64,000 bases of DNA. Origin: Sphingomonadales bacterium (GTDB taxonomy: Bacteria; Pseudomonadota; Alphaproteobacteria; Sphingomonadales; Sphingomonadaceae). The stretch spans positions 1 to 64,000 of the forward strand of contig JAIXPC010000008.1 in the NCBI GenBank assembly GCA_027486415.1. Reading direction: 5' to 3'. Below the pieces are notes generated by a model, which was not told the origin of the DNA, searched no databases, and saw only the letters and a program-made list of their open reading frames with translations. The position numbers and the translations under genes are program-made. Shown in pieces: positions 9,886-19,863 of the stretch (its first letter is position 1; each line of letters begins with the position of its first letter).

Positions 9886-12800
9886 TCACGCCAGGGGCGT
9901 CACACGCTCTTCCAGCAGACGCGACACACGCCGCGCCAGATCGGCCAGCCGGAAGGGCTTGGCCAGCACGTCGAGACCCTGGGTCTGGTCCGGGTCCAGG
10001 TTGGCATATCCGGTGATCAACAGCACGGGCAGCCCCGGCAGCCGCGCGCGCACGATGCCGGCAAGATCGGCGCCCGACATGCCGGGCATCATGTGGTCAG
10101 TGATCAGCGCATCGGGCCGCAGACCCGCGCGCACCTTGGCCAAAGCCTCCGTCGCCGATCCGACCTCGACGACGTCATAGCCCAGATCGCGCAGGCTTTC
10201 GGCGGTTGACGCACGCACCAGTTCCTCGTCATCGACCAGCAACAGCGAAGCGGCCCAGGGTGCCTGCGGTGCGTCGTTGTCGGCCTCCGCGCGGCCGGCC
10301 CTTGCGACGTCGGCGCTCACGGGCAGCCAGAGCGTGGCCTGCGTTCCCTGTCCCGGCGCGCTGGCAATTTCCAGCCGTCCGCCTGATTGCGCCGCCAGCC
10401 CGTGCACCATCGAAAGCCCCAGGCCAGTGCCACGGCCCAGCCCCTTGGTGGAGAAGAACGGTTCCACAGCGCGACGGAGCGTTTCGGCGTCCATCCCTGA
10501 TCCGGTATCAGAAACCGAGAGCCGCACGTAACGGCCCGGCGGCAGCGACGGAGGCGGCGCATCATCCGCGGCGGCGGCAATCCGCAATTCGCCGCCATCC
10601 GGCATGGCATCACGCGCATTCACGCACAGGTTGAGCAACGCCAGTTCCAGCTGGTTGGGATCGACAGACACCACCGGCAGCCCTTCCGGCAGATCCACCA
10701 ACACCGTCACGTTTGGCCCGATGCTGCGATCAATCAGATCGCGCATGCCTTCCACCAGCCCTGCCACCTCGACCGGCTGTGGCAACAGCGTCTGCCGGCG
10801 GGCAAAGGCCAGCAGGCGCTGGATCAGCACCTTGGCGCGTTCGGCGGACTGCAGGGCACCGTCGACCACACGCTCAACCAGATCGTCACCATGAACACGC
10901 ATCCGCACCAGATCGAGCCCACCAACAATCGGGGTGAGCAAATTGTTGAAATCATGCGCGACTCCGCCGGTCAGCTGTCCGATGGTTTCCAGTTTCTGCA
11001 TCTCGTGCAGCTGGGCGCGCGCCGCCTCCAGTTCGGCCTGATTGCGAATCCGCTGCGACACGTCCGTGACGAACTGATAGGTGCCCAGCAACTGGCCGGC
11101 CTCGTCCCGCAGGGAACGGAACGTCACTTCATAGGCGCGCCGTTCCCGCACGGCGTCGCCGAATTCCTGGATGAACGAATATTCCTCGCCCGCCAGCCCG
11201 CGAGACCACGCTGCACGAACAGCCTCGCGCTCCGTCGGCCGGTCGTCAAGCAGGCCAAGAATATTGTCTCCCGCCTTTGGCCTGATGCCGTAAACCTGTT
11301 CAAAATCGGTCACGAATGCCCGGTTGGCGGCCAGGATGTAATATTCCTGGTCGATCGCAGCCACGAGCACGTCGGTCGATTCCACCACCTGTGCCAGCAT
11401 CCGCCGCTCGGCCAGGGCATCGGCCACGCGACGTTCCAGATCGGCGTTCAGGGCCACCAGCGCCGCCTGCGCCGCCTTTTCCTGCGTGATGTCGCGCACT
11501 TCGATGATGGTGCCGACCGGCTGGTCATCCTCGTCGGTTATCGGGCTGGCGACGAAGGCCACCGGATAGAAATGGCCATCCTTGTGAATGAAGGCACCTT
11601 CGCCGCGCATGTTGGACTGTTCAAGGAAGGCGCGATCGATCGGACACTCCTCGATCGGGAATGGCCGGCCGTCGGGATAATGGTGATGCACCACGTCGTG
11701 CAGGGGGCGCCCCTGCGTTTCGGCCAGGGTAAAGCCGGTCAGTTCCTCGGCAGCGCGGTTCATGTAGGCACAGTGCTGGCGGTCATCCATCAGGAAGATG
11801 GCCACGCTGGCATTGTCGAGCACGGCATCCAGACGGCGGCTCGTCTCGCGCAATTCCTCCTCGGCGCGGGACTGTTCGGCAACGGCCCAGGCGCGGTGGG
11901 CCACCTCTTCGATGAGGCTGATTTCGGCCTCGGTCCACCGGTGTGGCTCCGGGCGATTGAAATGGAACGTGCCGCGCAGCCGACCATCGCGCATCAACGG
12001 CACTGCGATATTGGCGCGAGACCCCAAAGCGATATGGGCGGCACTGTCGGCGGCAGTTCGCGGATCAGTGGTGACATCGTTCACGACCAGCGTGCGGCCA
12101 GTCTGCAGAACGGCGGCAAGGTCGCCGCCATAATCGGCCATTCGCACCAGTTTCGGATGCGGCACAACGCCGGCCGGGTGATGGTCGGCGATAACGGCCA
12201 GTGTGCTGCCATCGTCAGACATTTCACCAAAGCCGGTGCGCGACGCGCCAAACCGTTCACCCACAAGAATCGATGCCTGCATCAGCGCGTCGCGCGGCGA
12301 GGCCCGCAGACGTTCCGCGAGATCAAGCAGCAGTGACTGGCGCAATTCTGCGGCCTTGGCCTCGGTCACATCCTCGGCCGAAACTGTCACGCCGACGATA
12401 TTGCCGCTGCCATCGCGCAAGGGCAGCCAGTTTTCACGCCAGGTCCGCAACTCGCCCGGCCGGGCCCGGGTGGTGCCAGTGATCTCGACATTGAGTGCCG
12501 GTTCTCCCGCCAGAACACGCGCCATTGTCGCTTCCACGCCCGGCCCCAGATCGGGCAGCACTTCGGCGACTGTTCGGCCAATGTGGTCGGCCGCAGGCAC
12601 ACCATTGATTTCCGCCAGCAACTCATTGATCCGCACAAAGCGCAGATCGCGATCAAGCACGCACAGGCCCACCGGGGCCGCGTTGTAAATGGCAATGATT
12701 TCATCGGCGCGGGCCGCCAGCAGCGCCTGGCTGGCGCGCAGTTCGGTTTCAGCCCGCACGCGTTCCAGCGCCGCCCAGGTGCGATCAGCCACCGCGCGCG

Positions 12801-14592
12801 CCAGCGCGGCCTCGTCGGGCGTCCACTCGCGAGGCTCCGGGTGGTTGACCGACAGATTGCCGACCAGCATGCCATTCCTGACCAGCGGGGTGTCGATCAC
12901 CGCCCGCACCTCGAACGCGGCAATCTCGTCGCGCGCAACAAATCTGGCCGTGCGCGGATCGGTGGTGCAGTCAGTGATCACCATCTGCTGGCCGGCACGC
13001 AGTGCGGGCAACATCGGCTCCAGCCCGGCCAGCGATCCGCTGCCCGTTGCCACCGGCATGTTTCCAGCCACATGGCTGTAATCGATGTGGAAACTGTTGG
13101 TCGCCTCATCGATGCTGGCATAGTTTACCCGTGCGGCGGTCAGGGCGTCAGCCAGGGTTTCCGCCGCGGCCTGCTTGATGGCACTGGCATCGGTCAGGGG
13201 CTTCAGCCTGTCCTCCAGCGCCAGCAACAGCACGTCGCGGCGTTCGGCGGCGCGGCGCGCCGTCACGTCGATCGTCACGCCCACCACCCCGGCGACCGCG
13301 CCGGTGACATCGCGAAACACCGATTTGGTGGTCTGGAAGATGTGGCGTTCACCCTGCACGACCATATCCAGCTCGACAGTCTGCGACTGGCCACTTTCCA
13401 GTGCGTCAAGATCGGTGGCGCGCATCTTCTGCGCCGCATCCGGGCCGAACAGTTCCAGATCGGTGCGGCCAGTGGAATCGCCCTTGCCGTGCAGACGGTT
13501 GCCAGCCTCGTTCATGACGATGTAGCGGCCGTCGAGATCCTTGGCGAAGACAATGCCATCAACACTGGCCAGCACGGCGCCGAGCAGGGCCGCTGCCCGG
13601 CCGGATTCGGCAGCACTGTCGCGGATGGCGCCTTCGGCGCGGCTGAGCGTGCGGGTGGCCCGGAGGGCGAACCACACGAAACCGACAGCGACCAAAACGG
13701 AAAACAGCGCCGGGGCAAACAGCGTGTCATAGGCCGACATCAGCAGCCCCCAGCGCACGAAAAAGCCGGCAGCAACGGGCGCGGCCAACGACAGCACCAG
13801 GAACTGCATCAGCACCCGCCGTGCCAGCGGACGACCGCGATAATCCGCCAGCCAGCCTTGGTGCGGGCGGGTGAACAGCAATGCGCCCGACAGACACGAC
13901 AGCGCAATCGCCGTTTCGAAGGCGACCGCGCTGAAGCGGTTGGTGCTGTACAGCCCGCCCACGCCAAAGGCATGGCCCACAAGGGACAGCAGGCTGATGG
14001 CCGCCGGCACCAGCGCCAGCCAATGCGCTGCCAACGTCGCCGGTTTGCGGCTGGACAGGCCCATCAGGATCAGCGCCGTCCCAATCGCGGCACTGGCGAG
14101 CGATCCGCCCGGCGACATCCGCCCCGGATAGGGCCGATTGGCGACATTGGGATCGGAGACCAGCAATTCATCGATGCCGAATGACTGGCCGCCAAGATAT
14201 TCGGCGAAGGTGATGAGGCCGATCGTCGCCGCCACGACCCCGCAGACGACCACAACCAGATGCAGGGCAGGCCGGCCTCGGTCGATCAGCGCCGCGCCGA
14301 TGGCCGCCACCAGGACCACCAGCGCCATGTTGGCCATCATCGGATCGAGGCCGGGCAACATCGATGTGAGCACCGGCAGTCCAAACGCCCAGCCTGCGCC
14401 GGCGGTGACCGCCAGCACGGCGGCAAGCGCGATAAGGCCGGCCCTCACCAAGCAGCGCTGCGCCGCATGGCGCCACACGACAGCCGGAACCTCAGAAAAG
14501 CCAACCGGCATCTCCTTGACAGGTCGCGATTGATTGTGGGCAGGGGCCCCCGCCCACAATCTTATGGCCAGGCGCCGCGTCACGTCCACCAC
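9886..14592 (-). CDS. Hybrid sensor histidine kinase/response regulator (multi-TM, PAS/GAF, HisKA, HATPase, REC)
   Basis: About 1568-aa ORF with a membrane N-terminus, repeated PAS/GAF segments, H-box QLTGGVAHDFNNLLTPIVGGLDLV, N/G boxes NLCVNARDAMPDGG...GRGTGLGLSMVHG, C-terminal REC with PDALITDHMMPGMSG. Confidence 0.92.
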   Translation of the reverse strand: MVDVTRRLAIRLWAGAPAHNQSRPVKEMPVGFSEVPAVVWRHAAQRCLVRAGLIALAAVLAVTAGAGWAFGLPVLTSMLPGLDPMMANMALVVLVAAIGAALIDRGRPALHLVVVVCGVVAATIGLITFAEYLGGQSFGIDELLVSDPNVANRPYPGRMSPGGSLASAAIGTALILMGLSSRKPATLAAHWLALVPAAISLLSLVGHAFGVGGLYSTNRFSAVAFETAIALSCLSGALLFTRPHQGWLADYRGRPLARRVLMQFLVLSLAAPVAAGFFVRWGLLMSAYDTLFAPALFSVLVAVGFVWFALRATRTLSRAEGAIRDSAAESGRAAALLGAVLASVDGIVFAKDLDGRYIVMNEAGNRLHGKGDSTGRTDLELFGPDAAQKMRATDLDALESGQSQTVELDMVVQGERHIFQTTKSVFRDVTGAVAGVVGVTIDVTARRAAERRDVLLLALEDRLKPLTDASAIKQAAAETLADALTAARVNYASIDEATNSFHIDYSHVAGNMPVATGSGSLAGLEPMLPALRAGQQMVITDCTTDPRTARFVARDEIAAFEVRAVIDTPLVRNGMLVGNLSVNHPEPREWTPDEAALARAVADRTWAALERVRAETELRASQALLAARADEIIAIYNAAPVGLCVLDRDLRFVRINELLAEINGVPAADHIGRTVAEVLPDLGPGVEATMARVLAGEPALNVEITGTTRARPGELRTWRENWLPLRDGSGNIVGVTVSAEDVTEAKAAELRQSLLLDLAERLRASPRDALMQASILVGERFGASRTGFGEMSDDGSTLAVIADHHPAGVVPHPKLVRMADYGGDLAAVLQTGRTLVVNDVTTDPRTAADSAAHIALGSRANIAVPLMRDGRLRGTFHFNRPEPHRWTEAEISLIEEVAHRAWAVAEQSRAEEELRETSRRLDAVLDNASVAIFLMDDRQHCAYMNRAAEELTGFTLAETQGRPLHDVVHHHYPDGRPFPIEECPIDRAFLEQSNMRGEGAFIHKDGHFYPVAFVASPITDEDDQPVGTIIEVRDITQEKAAQAALVALNADLERRVADALAERRMLAQVVESTDVLVAAIDQEYYILAANRAFVTDFEQVYGIRPKAGDNILGLLDDRPTEREAVRAAWSRGLAGEEYSFIQEFGDAVRERRAYEVTFRSLRDEAGQLLGTYQFVTDVSQRIRNQAELEAARAQLHEMQKLETIGQLTGGVAHDFNNLLTPIVGGLDLVRMRVHGDDLVERVVDGALQSAERAKVLIQRLLAFARRQTLLPQPVEVAGLVEGMRDLIDRSIGPNVTVLVDLPEGLPVVSVDPNQLELALLNLCVNARDAMPDGGELRIAAAADDAPPPSLPPGRYVRLSVSDTGSGMDAETLRRAVEPFFSTKGLGRGTGLGLSMVHGLAAQSGGRLEIASAPGQGTQATLWLPVSADVARAGRAEADNDAPQAPWAASLLLVDDEELVRASTAESLRDLGYDVVEVGSATEALAKVRAGLRPDALITDHMMPGMSGADLAGIVRARLPGLPVLLITGYANLDPDQTQGLDVLAKPFRLADLARRVSRLLEERVTPLA

Positions 14593-14634
14593 CGCTCATC
14601 GAATAGCGGCTTCGTTTCACCGCAATGGACGGTG

Positions 14635-17600
14635 TCACGCTGAAACGCCAAGGCTGGCAGCCAGATCGGCGCTGCGAAACGGCTTGGCCAAGCGCGGCAA
14701 ATCGGGCGTGATACCATCCGTGTTGGCGTATCCTGACACCACCAGGATCTTCATGTCGGGCCGTTGCCGCCGCAGTTTGTGGGCCAGATCGGTCCCGGTC
14801 ATTCCCGGCATGATATGATCGGTAACGAGGATGTCAGGGGCCAGCCCTTGACTGATCAGCGCCAGCGCCTCGCTGCCGGATGCCGCTTCCACCACGTCAT
14901 AGCCCAGCGCGGCCAGCATATAGGCCGTGGTCAGCCGCACCACCTCCTCATCATCGACCAGCAGAACAGTCCCGCGGCGGCTGACCGATACGGTTTCGCT
15001 GGCTTCGGACGCATCATGGGCAACCGGCGGCCCAGCCTGTGGCAGCCACATCTCCACCTCTGTGCCAAGGCCTGATTGGCTGGTAATCATGGTGGCACCT
15101 CCCAGTTGCTGGGTCAGCCCGTGCACCATCGACAGGCCGAGCCCGGTGCCCTTGCCGACACCCTTGGTGGAAAAAAACGGCTCCACCGCGCGGGAAAGCG
15201 TCGCCTTGTCCATGCCGTGCCCGGTATCGGCCACCGCCAGCGTGACATAGTCGCCAGCAGGCAGCCGGGTCGCATGGCCGGCCTCGACGCGCTTGACGCC
15301 CAACGTGATCGTCAATCGGCCACAGCCTGCCATGGCGTCGCGCGCGTTCACCACCAGGTTGAGTAGCGCCATTTCCAGCTGGTTGGCATCCGCCCGCGCC
15401 GGCGGCAGTTGGGCGTCGCGCTTGACCGTCAGCCTGATTTGCGGCCCCAGCGTGCTGTTCAGCAGCGCCGTCATGCCATCGACCAGTGCTGCGACGTCGA
15501 CAGCCACGGGCTGCAGCGGCTGGCGGCGGGCAAAGGCCAGCAGGCGCTGCACGAGGGCCCGGGCACGCTCGGCGGACTGGGCGGCACCGCTGATCAGCTG
15601 CTTTTCACGCGCGCCGCCCACATCCAGCGTCTGCAAAAGGTCGAGCGCACCGACGATCGGGGTGAGCAGGTTGTTGAAATCATGCGCCACCCCGCCAGTG
15701 AGCTGGCCCATCGCCTCCATCTTCTGGGATTGGCGGAGCGCCTCCTGCGCGGTCGCCAGTTCTTGCGCGGCCGCCCTTTCGGCCGTCACGTCACGGCCAC
15801 AGCCATAGAGGAAGACGCCATCTGTCACCGCCAGCCATGACAGGGTGCGCCATGTGCCGTCGCGGTGGCGATACCGGTTTTCAAACGGCGGCAGATCGGT
15901 CTGCCCTGCCATGCCCAATACGCGCATGGTGCGCTCACGGTCGTCAGGATGGATGAACTCGAGGCAGGAACGTCCGATCAGTTCCTCCTCTGCCAGCCCC
16001 AGCACCGATTGCCAGGCCGGGTTGACGGCACGGAACACGCCATCCGGGTCCGTTACGGCCAGCAGGTCGCGCGATGTCATCCACACCGTGTCACGCTCGG
16101 CCGTGCGCTTGTCGACCAGCGCCTCCAGCAGCTCGTTTGCCTCGCGAAGCCGCGCCTCGCTCGCCCGCAGCGCAGCTTCGGCGCGGGCGCGCTCCAGTGC
16201 CTCCCATGTTCGCTCTGCCGTCGCCTCGATCAGGTCGATCTCGATATCGCTCCAGGCGTGCGGGGCCGAACATTGCACCGAAATCGTCGCCACCAGCGCC
16301 CGACGCTTGACCAGCGGCACGGTGACCATCGCGCCGATATCGATGGCCGTCAGCGCGTCGGCATGGTCCGCCGTCACCGGGTGGTCGCGCACGTCGTCGA
16401 TCCGCAACGTTTTGCCGGCGCGCAGGATGGCCACCATCGGCATCCCATAATCAGACATCCGCACCTGCGGCGGCATCGGTGAGGTGTGGCTGTCGTGCCA
16501 GCCGCCGGAAAGGGCGGCGCGGTCGTGTGCCTCGTCGATATCGGCGTAGGTCACGCGCGACACGCCGAGCCGTTTGCCCAGCGCCCGGGTCGTCACTGCC
16601 ACCACCTCGTCGGCATCGACCAGATCACGCACGGCATCACCCAATTGCAAGAGGAAACTCTGGCGTGCCTCGCTCGCGCGCAGGCGATTGTCCGCCAACA
16701 CGCGCTCGGTCACGTCGCGATAGAAGATCGCCAGACCTTCCCCCACCGGAAAGGCGCGCATGTCCACCCAGGTGTCGCGCGCGTCGGGCCACATATAATT
16801 GTGCAACAGCGACACCGCCCGCCGTTCCGCCATCGCCGTCTTCCACAGTTGGGTCAGTTCGGGGGCGATATGAGGGTGAAGATCCCATGGCGTGTGACCG
16901 ATGAATTCGGCCTTGGGCCGCATTTCCATCTGCACCGCCTCCGCATTCATGTCGACATAGCGGAATTCGCTATCGAGCAACACGAACGCCTCCCCCATGT
17001 TGTCGAGCACGCCGTGCGCCCGGTCGCGTTCCTCGCGCAGGGCGGCCTCGGCCGCGGCGCGTTCCCGCTCCGCTGTCACGCGTGCGGTGGTTTCCACCAC
17101 CACCGCCAGCACGCCCATCGGCCGGCCGTCGTCACCGGGCAGCGGCGAATAATCGATGTCGAGCCAGCGCACCTCGTCTTGGCCGCAGCGATTGAAGGTG
17201 AACTGTCGGTCGCGATACTCCAGTGTGCCGCCGGCCAGCGCCACATCCATTACCCGGCGGTGAAAAGCGGCCATTTCGGGCCAGCCATCGAACACCGAAC
17301 GGCCCAGCATTCCCGGATGGCGCACGCCGGCCAGATCGGCGTAGGCATCATTGTAGATCATGGTGCCATCGCGGCCCCACAGCACGACCATCGGCACCGG
17401 TGATTTCAGCACGATGGCACTGGCGGTTCGCAGGCTCGCCGGCCAGGTTTCCATCGCACCCACTGCGCTTGCGGCCCAATCGAAAGCCGCAATCAATTCC
17501 GCCGCATCCCCCAGCGGCATTGACAGACAGGCGTCATCCGCCACGCGCGCTCCTGCACTCGACCCCTCGCCTGACGAGGATACGGCGCCGGATACGCACT

Positions 17601-17640
17601 TGTGACCTTGTGGAATCCACTCGTCGCATTTTCGTTCCAA
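14635..17640 (-). CDS. Hybrid sensor histidine kinase/response regulator (PAS/GAF, HisKA, HATPase, REC)
   Basis: H-box QLTGGVAHDFNNLLTPIVGALDLLQ, HATPase GKGTGLGLSMVHG, REC PDILVTDHIMPGMTGTDLAHKL. The start may lie downstream of 17640. Confidence 0.92.
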   Translation of the reverse strand: MERKCDEWIPQGHKCVSGAVSSSGEGSSAGARVADDACLSMPLGDAAELIAAFDWAASAVGAMETWPASLRTASAIVLKSPVPMVVLWGRDGTMIYNDAYADLAGVRHPGMLGRSVFDGWPEMAAFHRRVMDVALAGGTLEYRDRQFTFNRCGQDEVRWLDIDYSPLPGDDGRPMGVLAVVVETTARVTAERERAAAEAALREERDRAHGVLDNMGEAFVLLDSEFRYVDMNAEAVQMEMRPKAEFIGHTPWDLHPHIAPELTQLWKTAMAERRAVSLLHNYMWPDARDTWVDMRAFPVGEGLAIFYRDVTERVLADNRLRASEARQSFLLQLGDAVRDLVDADEVVAVTTRALGKRLGVSRVTYADIDEAHDRAALSGGWHDSHTSPMPPQVRMSDYGMPMVAILRAGKTLRIDDVRDHPVTADHADALTAIDIGAMVTVPLVKRRALVATISVQCSAPHAWSDIEIDLIEATAERTWEALERARAEAALRASEARLREANELLEALVDKRTAERDTVWMTSRDLLAVTDPDGVFRAVNPAWQSVLGLAEEELIGRSCLEFIHPDDRERTMRVLGMAGQTDLPPFENRYRHRDGTWRTLSWLAVTDGVFLYGCGRDVTAERAAAQELATAQEALRQSQKMEAMGQLTGGVAHDFNNLLTPIVGALDLLQTLDVGGAREKQLISGAAQSAERARALVQRLLAFARRQPLQPVAVDVAALVDGMTALLNSTLGPQIRLTVKRDAQLPPARADANQLEMALLNLVVNARDAMAGCGRLTITLGVKRVEAGHATRLPAGDYVTLAVADTGHGMDKATLSRAVEPFFSTKGVGKGTGLGLSMVHGLTQQLGGATMITSQSGLGTEVEMWLPQAGPPVAHDASEASETVSVSRRGTVLLVDDEEVVRLTTAYMLAALGYDVVEAASGSEALALISQGLAPDILVTDHIMPGMTGTDLAHKLRRQRPDMKILVVSGYANTDGITPDLPRLAKPFRSADLAASLGVSA

Positions 17641-17715
17641 ACAAGCACATTCTGTATCGCTTCAGGTTCAGAACAGGGTATTATTACCCATCAACACCCT
17701 TGGCAGGGGATCAAG

Positions 17716-18807
17716 ATGAGCGTCTCAGTTTGGCCGATTGCGGCGGCGCGTGACTGGCAGGCCCGCATGGGCTGGCAAGTCGGCTGCAATTTCACCCCTT
17801 CCTATGCCATCAACCAGATCGAGATGTGGCACGCCGCCAGTTTTGATCTGGCAGCGATCGAACGTGAACTCGATCTTGCCGCCAGTCTCGGCCTCAACGC
17901 CGTGCGCGTCTATCTGCATGATCTACTCTGGCTGGAAGACGCCGATGCCTTCCTGCGCCGCATCGATCTGTTCCTGGCCGCTGCTGCCCATCGCGGCATC
18001 CGCACCATGCTGGTGCTGTTCGACAGCTGCTGGGACGAAGAACCGACGCTGGGCCCGCAAAAGGCGCCTTTGCCCGGGGTCCACAACAGTGGCTGGGTGC
18101 AGTCGCCCGGCCCGCGCGTTCTGGCCGATGCCAGCCAGCATGATCGGCTGCAGGCCTATGTTGAACATGTCGTCGGCCGTTTTGCCAACGATGATCGCGT
18201 GCTGGCCTGGGACATCTGGAACGAACCGGACAATGGCCCGGATGTCGCCCTGTGTGCGCCCGAAATACTGGCCGCGAAGGCCGCGCTGGTCCTCCCACTG
18301 CTCACCGAAGCATTCCAATGGGCGCGCAGCCAGCGCCCCACCCAGCCGCTCACCAGTGGCATCTGGCTTGGCGACTGGTCGGCCCCGCACCTGTTGTCCG
18401 ACATCCAGTCGGCCCAGATCGCCAATTCAGACGTGATATCGTTCCACAACTATGGCGATCCGGCCGACTTCGCCCAGCGCATCGAATGGCTGAAAGTGTT
18501 CAACCGGCCAATCCTGTGCACCGAATTCATGGCCCGGCCCACTGGCTCCACGTTCGAAGCCATCCTGCCCATCGCCATGGCACACGGGGTCGGTGCCTTC
18601 TGCTGGGGCCTCGTGAAGGGCAAGACCCAGACTCACCTGCCGTGGGACAGTTGGCACACGCCCTATCCCGATGGCCCACACGGCCCGTGGTTCCACGACA
18701 TTTTCGAAACCGACGGCACCGCCCATGACGAGGCCGAGGTTGAGTTCATCCGGATGCTGACCGCCATCGCCGCAGGCCTGCACTTGGACGACGCCGAAGC
18801 CGCCTGA
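17716..18807 (+). CDS. GH5-like glycoside hydrolase (cellulase/xylanase-type TIM barrel)
   Basis: LGLNAVRVYLHDLLW, VLAWDIWNEPDNGPD (acid/base Glu), LCTEFMARPTGSTFE (candidate nucleophile Glu). Confidence 0.75.
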   Translation: MSVSVWPIAAARDWQARMGWQVGCNFTPSYAINQIEMWHAASFDLAAIERELDLAASLGLNAVRVYLHDLLWLEDADAFLRRIDLFLAAAAHRGIRTMLVLFDSCWDEEPTLGPQKAPLPGVHNSGWVQSPGPRVLADASQHDRLQAYVEHVVGRFANDDRVLAWDIWNEPDNGPDVALCAPEILAAKAALVLPLLTEAFQWARSQRPTQPLTSGIWLGDWSAPHLLSDIQSAQIANSDVISFHNYGDPADFAQRIEWLKVFNRPILCTEFMARPTGSTFEAILPIAMAHGVGAFCWGLVKGKTQTHLPWDSWHTPYPDGPHGPWFHDIFETDGTAHDEAEVEFIRMLTAIAAGLHLDDAEAA

Positions 18808-18816
18808 CGCCAAACC

Positions 18817-19767
18817 TCACTCGCGGCGTTTGGCGGACGGACTGATCACTGCGCCAGCCAGCGCGATGCGGTCGACGCCGGCATAGGCGGGCGTGGCGAG
18901 TTCCTCGCCATAAACGTCGGGATCGATGTGGCGCATGTCGATGCGACAGCCGGGCGCAGCCTCTGCAAGGGCATCCGGCAAGGGATCACGCCCGGCCCGG
19001 ATCGGCGTGCCGGTGAACAGCAGGAAATGGCCATCCGGATCCAGCCGCGGCACAGCCTCGGCCACCAGCGCCAGCGCCAGATCAAGGCCATGGCGACCGC
19101 CGCCATCACGATATAGCCGACCTTCGGGATCGATCATGAACGGCGGGTTGGACATGGCAGCCGCGATCCGGTCCGGAACCCCGTCCAACCCGCGCCCTTC
19201 GATGAATTGCACGGCAACGCCGTTGTGGCGGGCGTTGGCTCGTGCCAGCGTTAGCGCCGCCGGATTTGGATCCACCGCGAACACGTTGGCATCGGGCAAC
19301 GCCAGCGCCGTCAGAATGGCTGCCACGCCGGCGCCGGTGCCGATGTCGACGTGGACGCCATCCAGCGGACCACGCCCACGCTCAGCAGCGATGAAATCGG
19401 CAAAGCGATAAGAGTCCGGGCCCAGGAACACGCTGTCTTCCGCTTGGGTGGGATAAGCGGAGTGGAGGAACAGGCAGCCCTGCAGACGGGCGGCACGCAG
19501 GCGACTGCGGGCGCGGTCACCTTCGAGCGCCAGCATGCCGGCGCGCTGCAGCATGGCGACCAGATCCGGATCGGCACGATCGGGATCAAAGCTGCGGCTC
19601 CAGCCCATGATCTCGTCGCGTTGCTCGGGCGGCGGCAGATCGGGCTGGGTCAGTCGATTGGCATGACTGAAGGGTGCTGGCGGCACAAAGTCGTGATCGC
19701 GTTCATCGAGCCATGACAACAGATCGACAAGGGCGGCTTCGGCATCGGGCGTGGCAATTGCGGTCAT
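18817..19767 (-). CDS. Class I SAM-dependent methyltransferase (HemK/small MTase type)
   Basis: HVDIGTGAGVAAILTALALPDANVFAVDPNPAALTLARANARHN and AMSNPPFMIDPEGRLYRDGG (NPPF motif). Confidence 0.8.
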   Translation of the reverse strand: MTAIATPDAEAALVDLLSWLDERDHDFVPPAPFSHANRLTQPDLPPPEQRDEIMGWSRSFDPDRADPDLVAMLQRAGMLALEGDRARSRLRAARLQGCLFLHSAYPTQAEDSVFLGPDSYRFADFIAAERGRGPLDGVHVDIGTGAGVAAILTALALPDANVFAVDPNPAALTLARANARHNGVAVQFIEGRGLDGVPDRIAAAMSNPPFMIDPEGRLYRDGGGRHGLDLALALVAEAVPRLDPDGHFLLFTGTPIRAGRDPLPDALAEAAPGCRIDMRHIDPDVYGEELATPAYAGVDRIALAGAVISPSAKRRE

Positions 19768-19863
19768 CTCCGGCCAACGGTGCAGCCCGGCCGAGAGTTC
19801 CAGCCGAAGTTGTTGGCAAGATGGGCGGAACTTTGCCCGTCCCTGCCCTGTTGACGTTGCGAA

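Noticed and set aside
12583-14184. 533-aa and neighbouring 481-aa plus-strand ORFs opposite the large histidine kinase
   Set aside because: No domain motifs, His/Gln/Arg-rich composition, antisense to a clear kinase.
17640-17716. Possible riboswitch in the divergent gap before the GH5-like gene
   Set aside because: Only about 75 bp with no recognisable conserved aptamer motif; most likely a plain promoter/RBS region.
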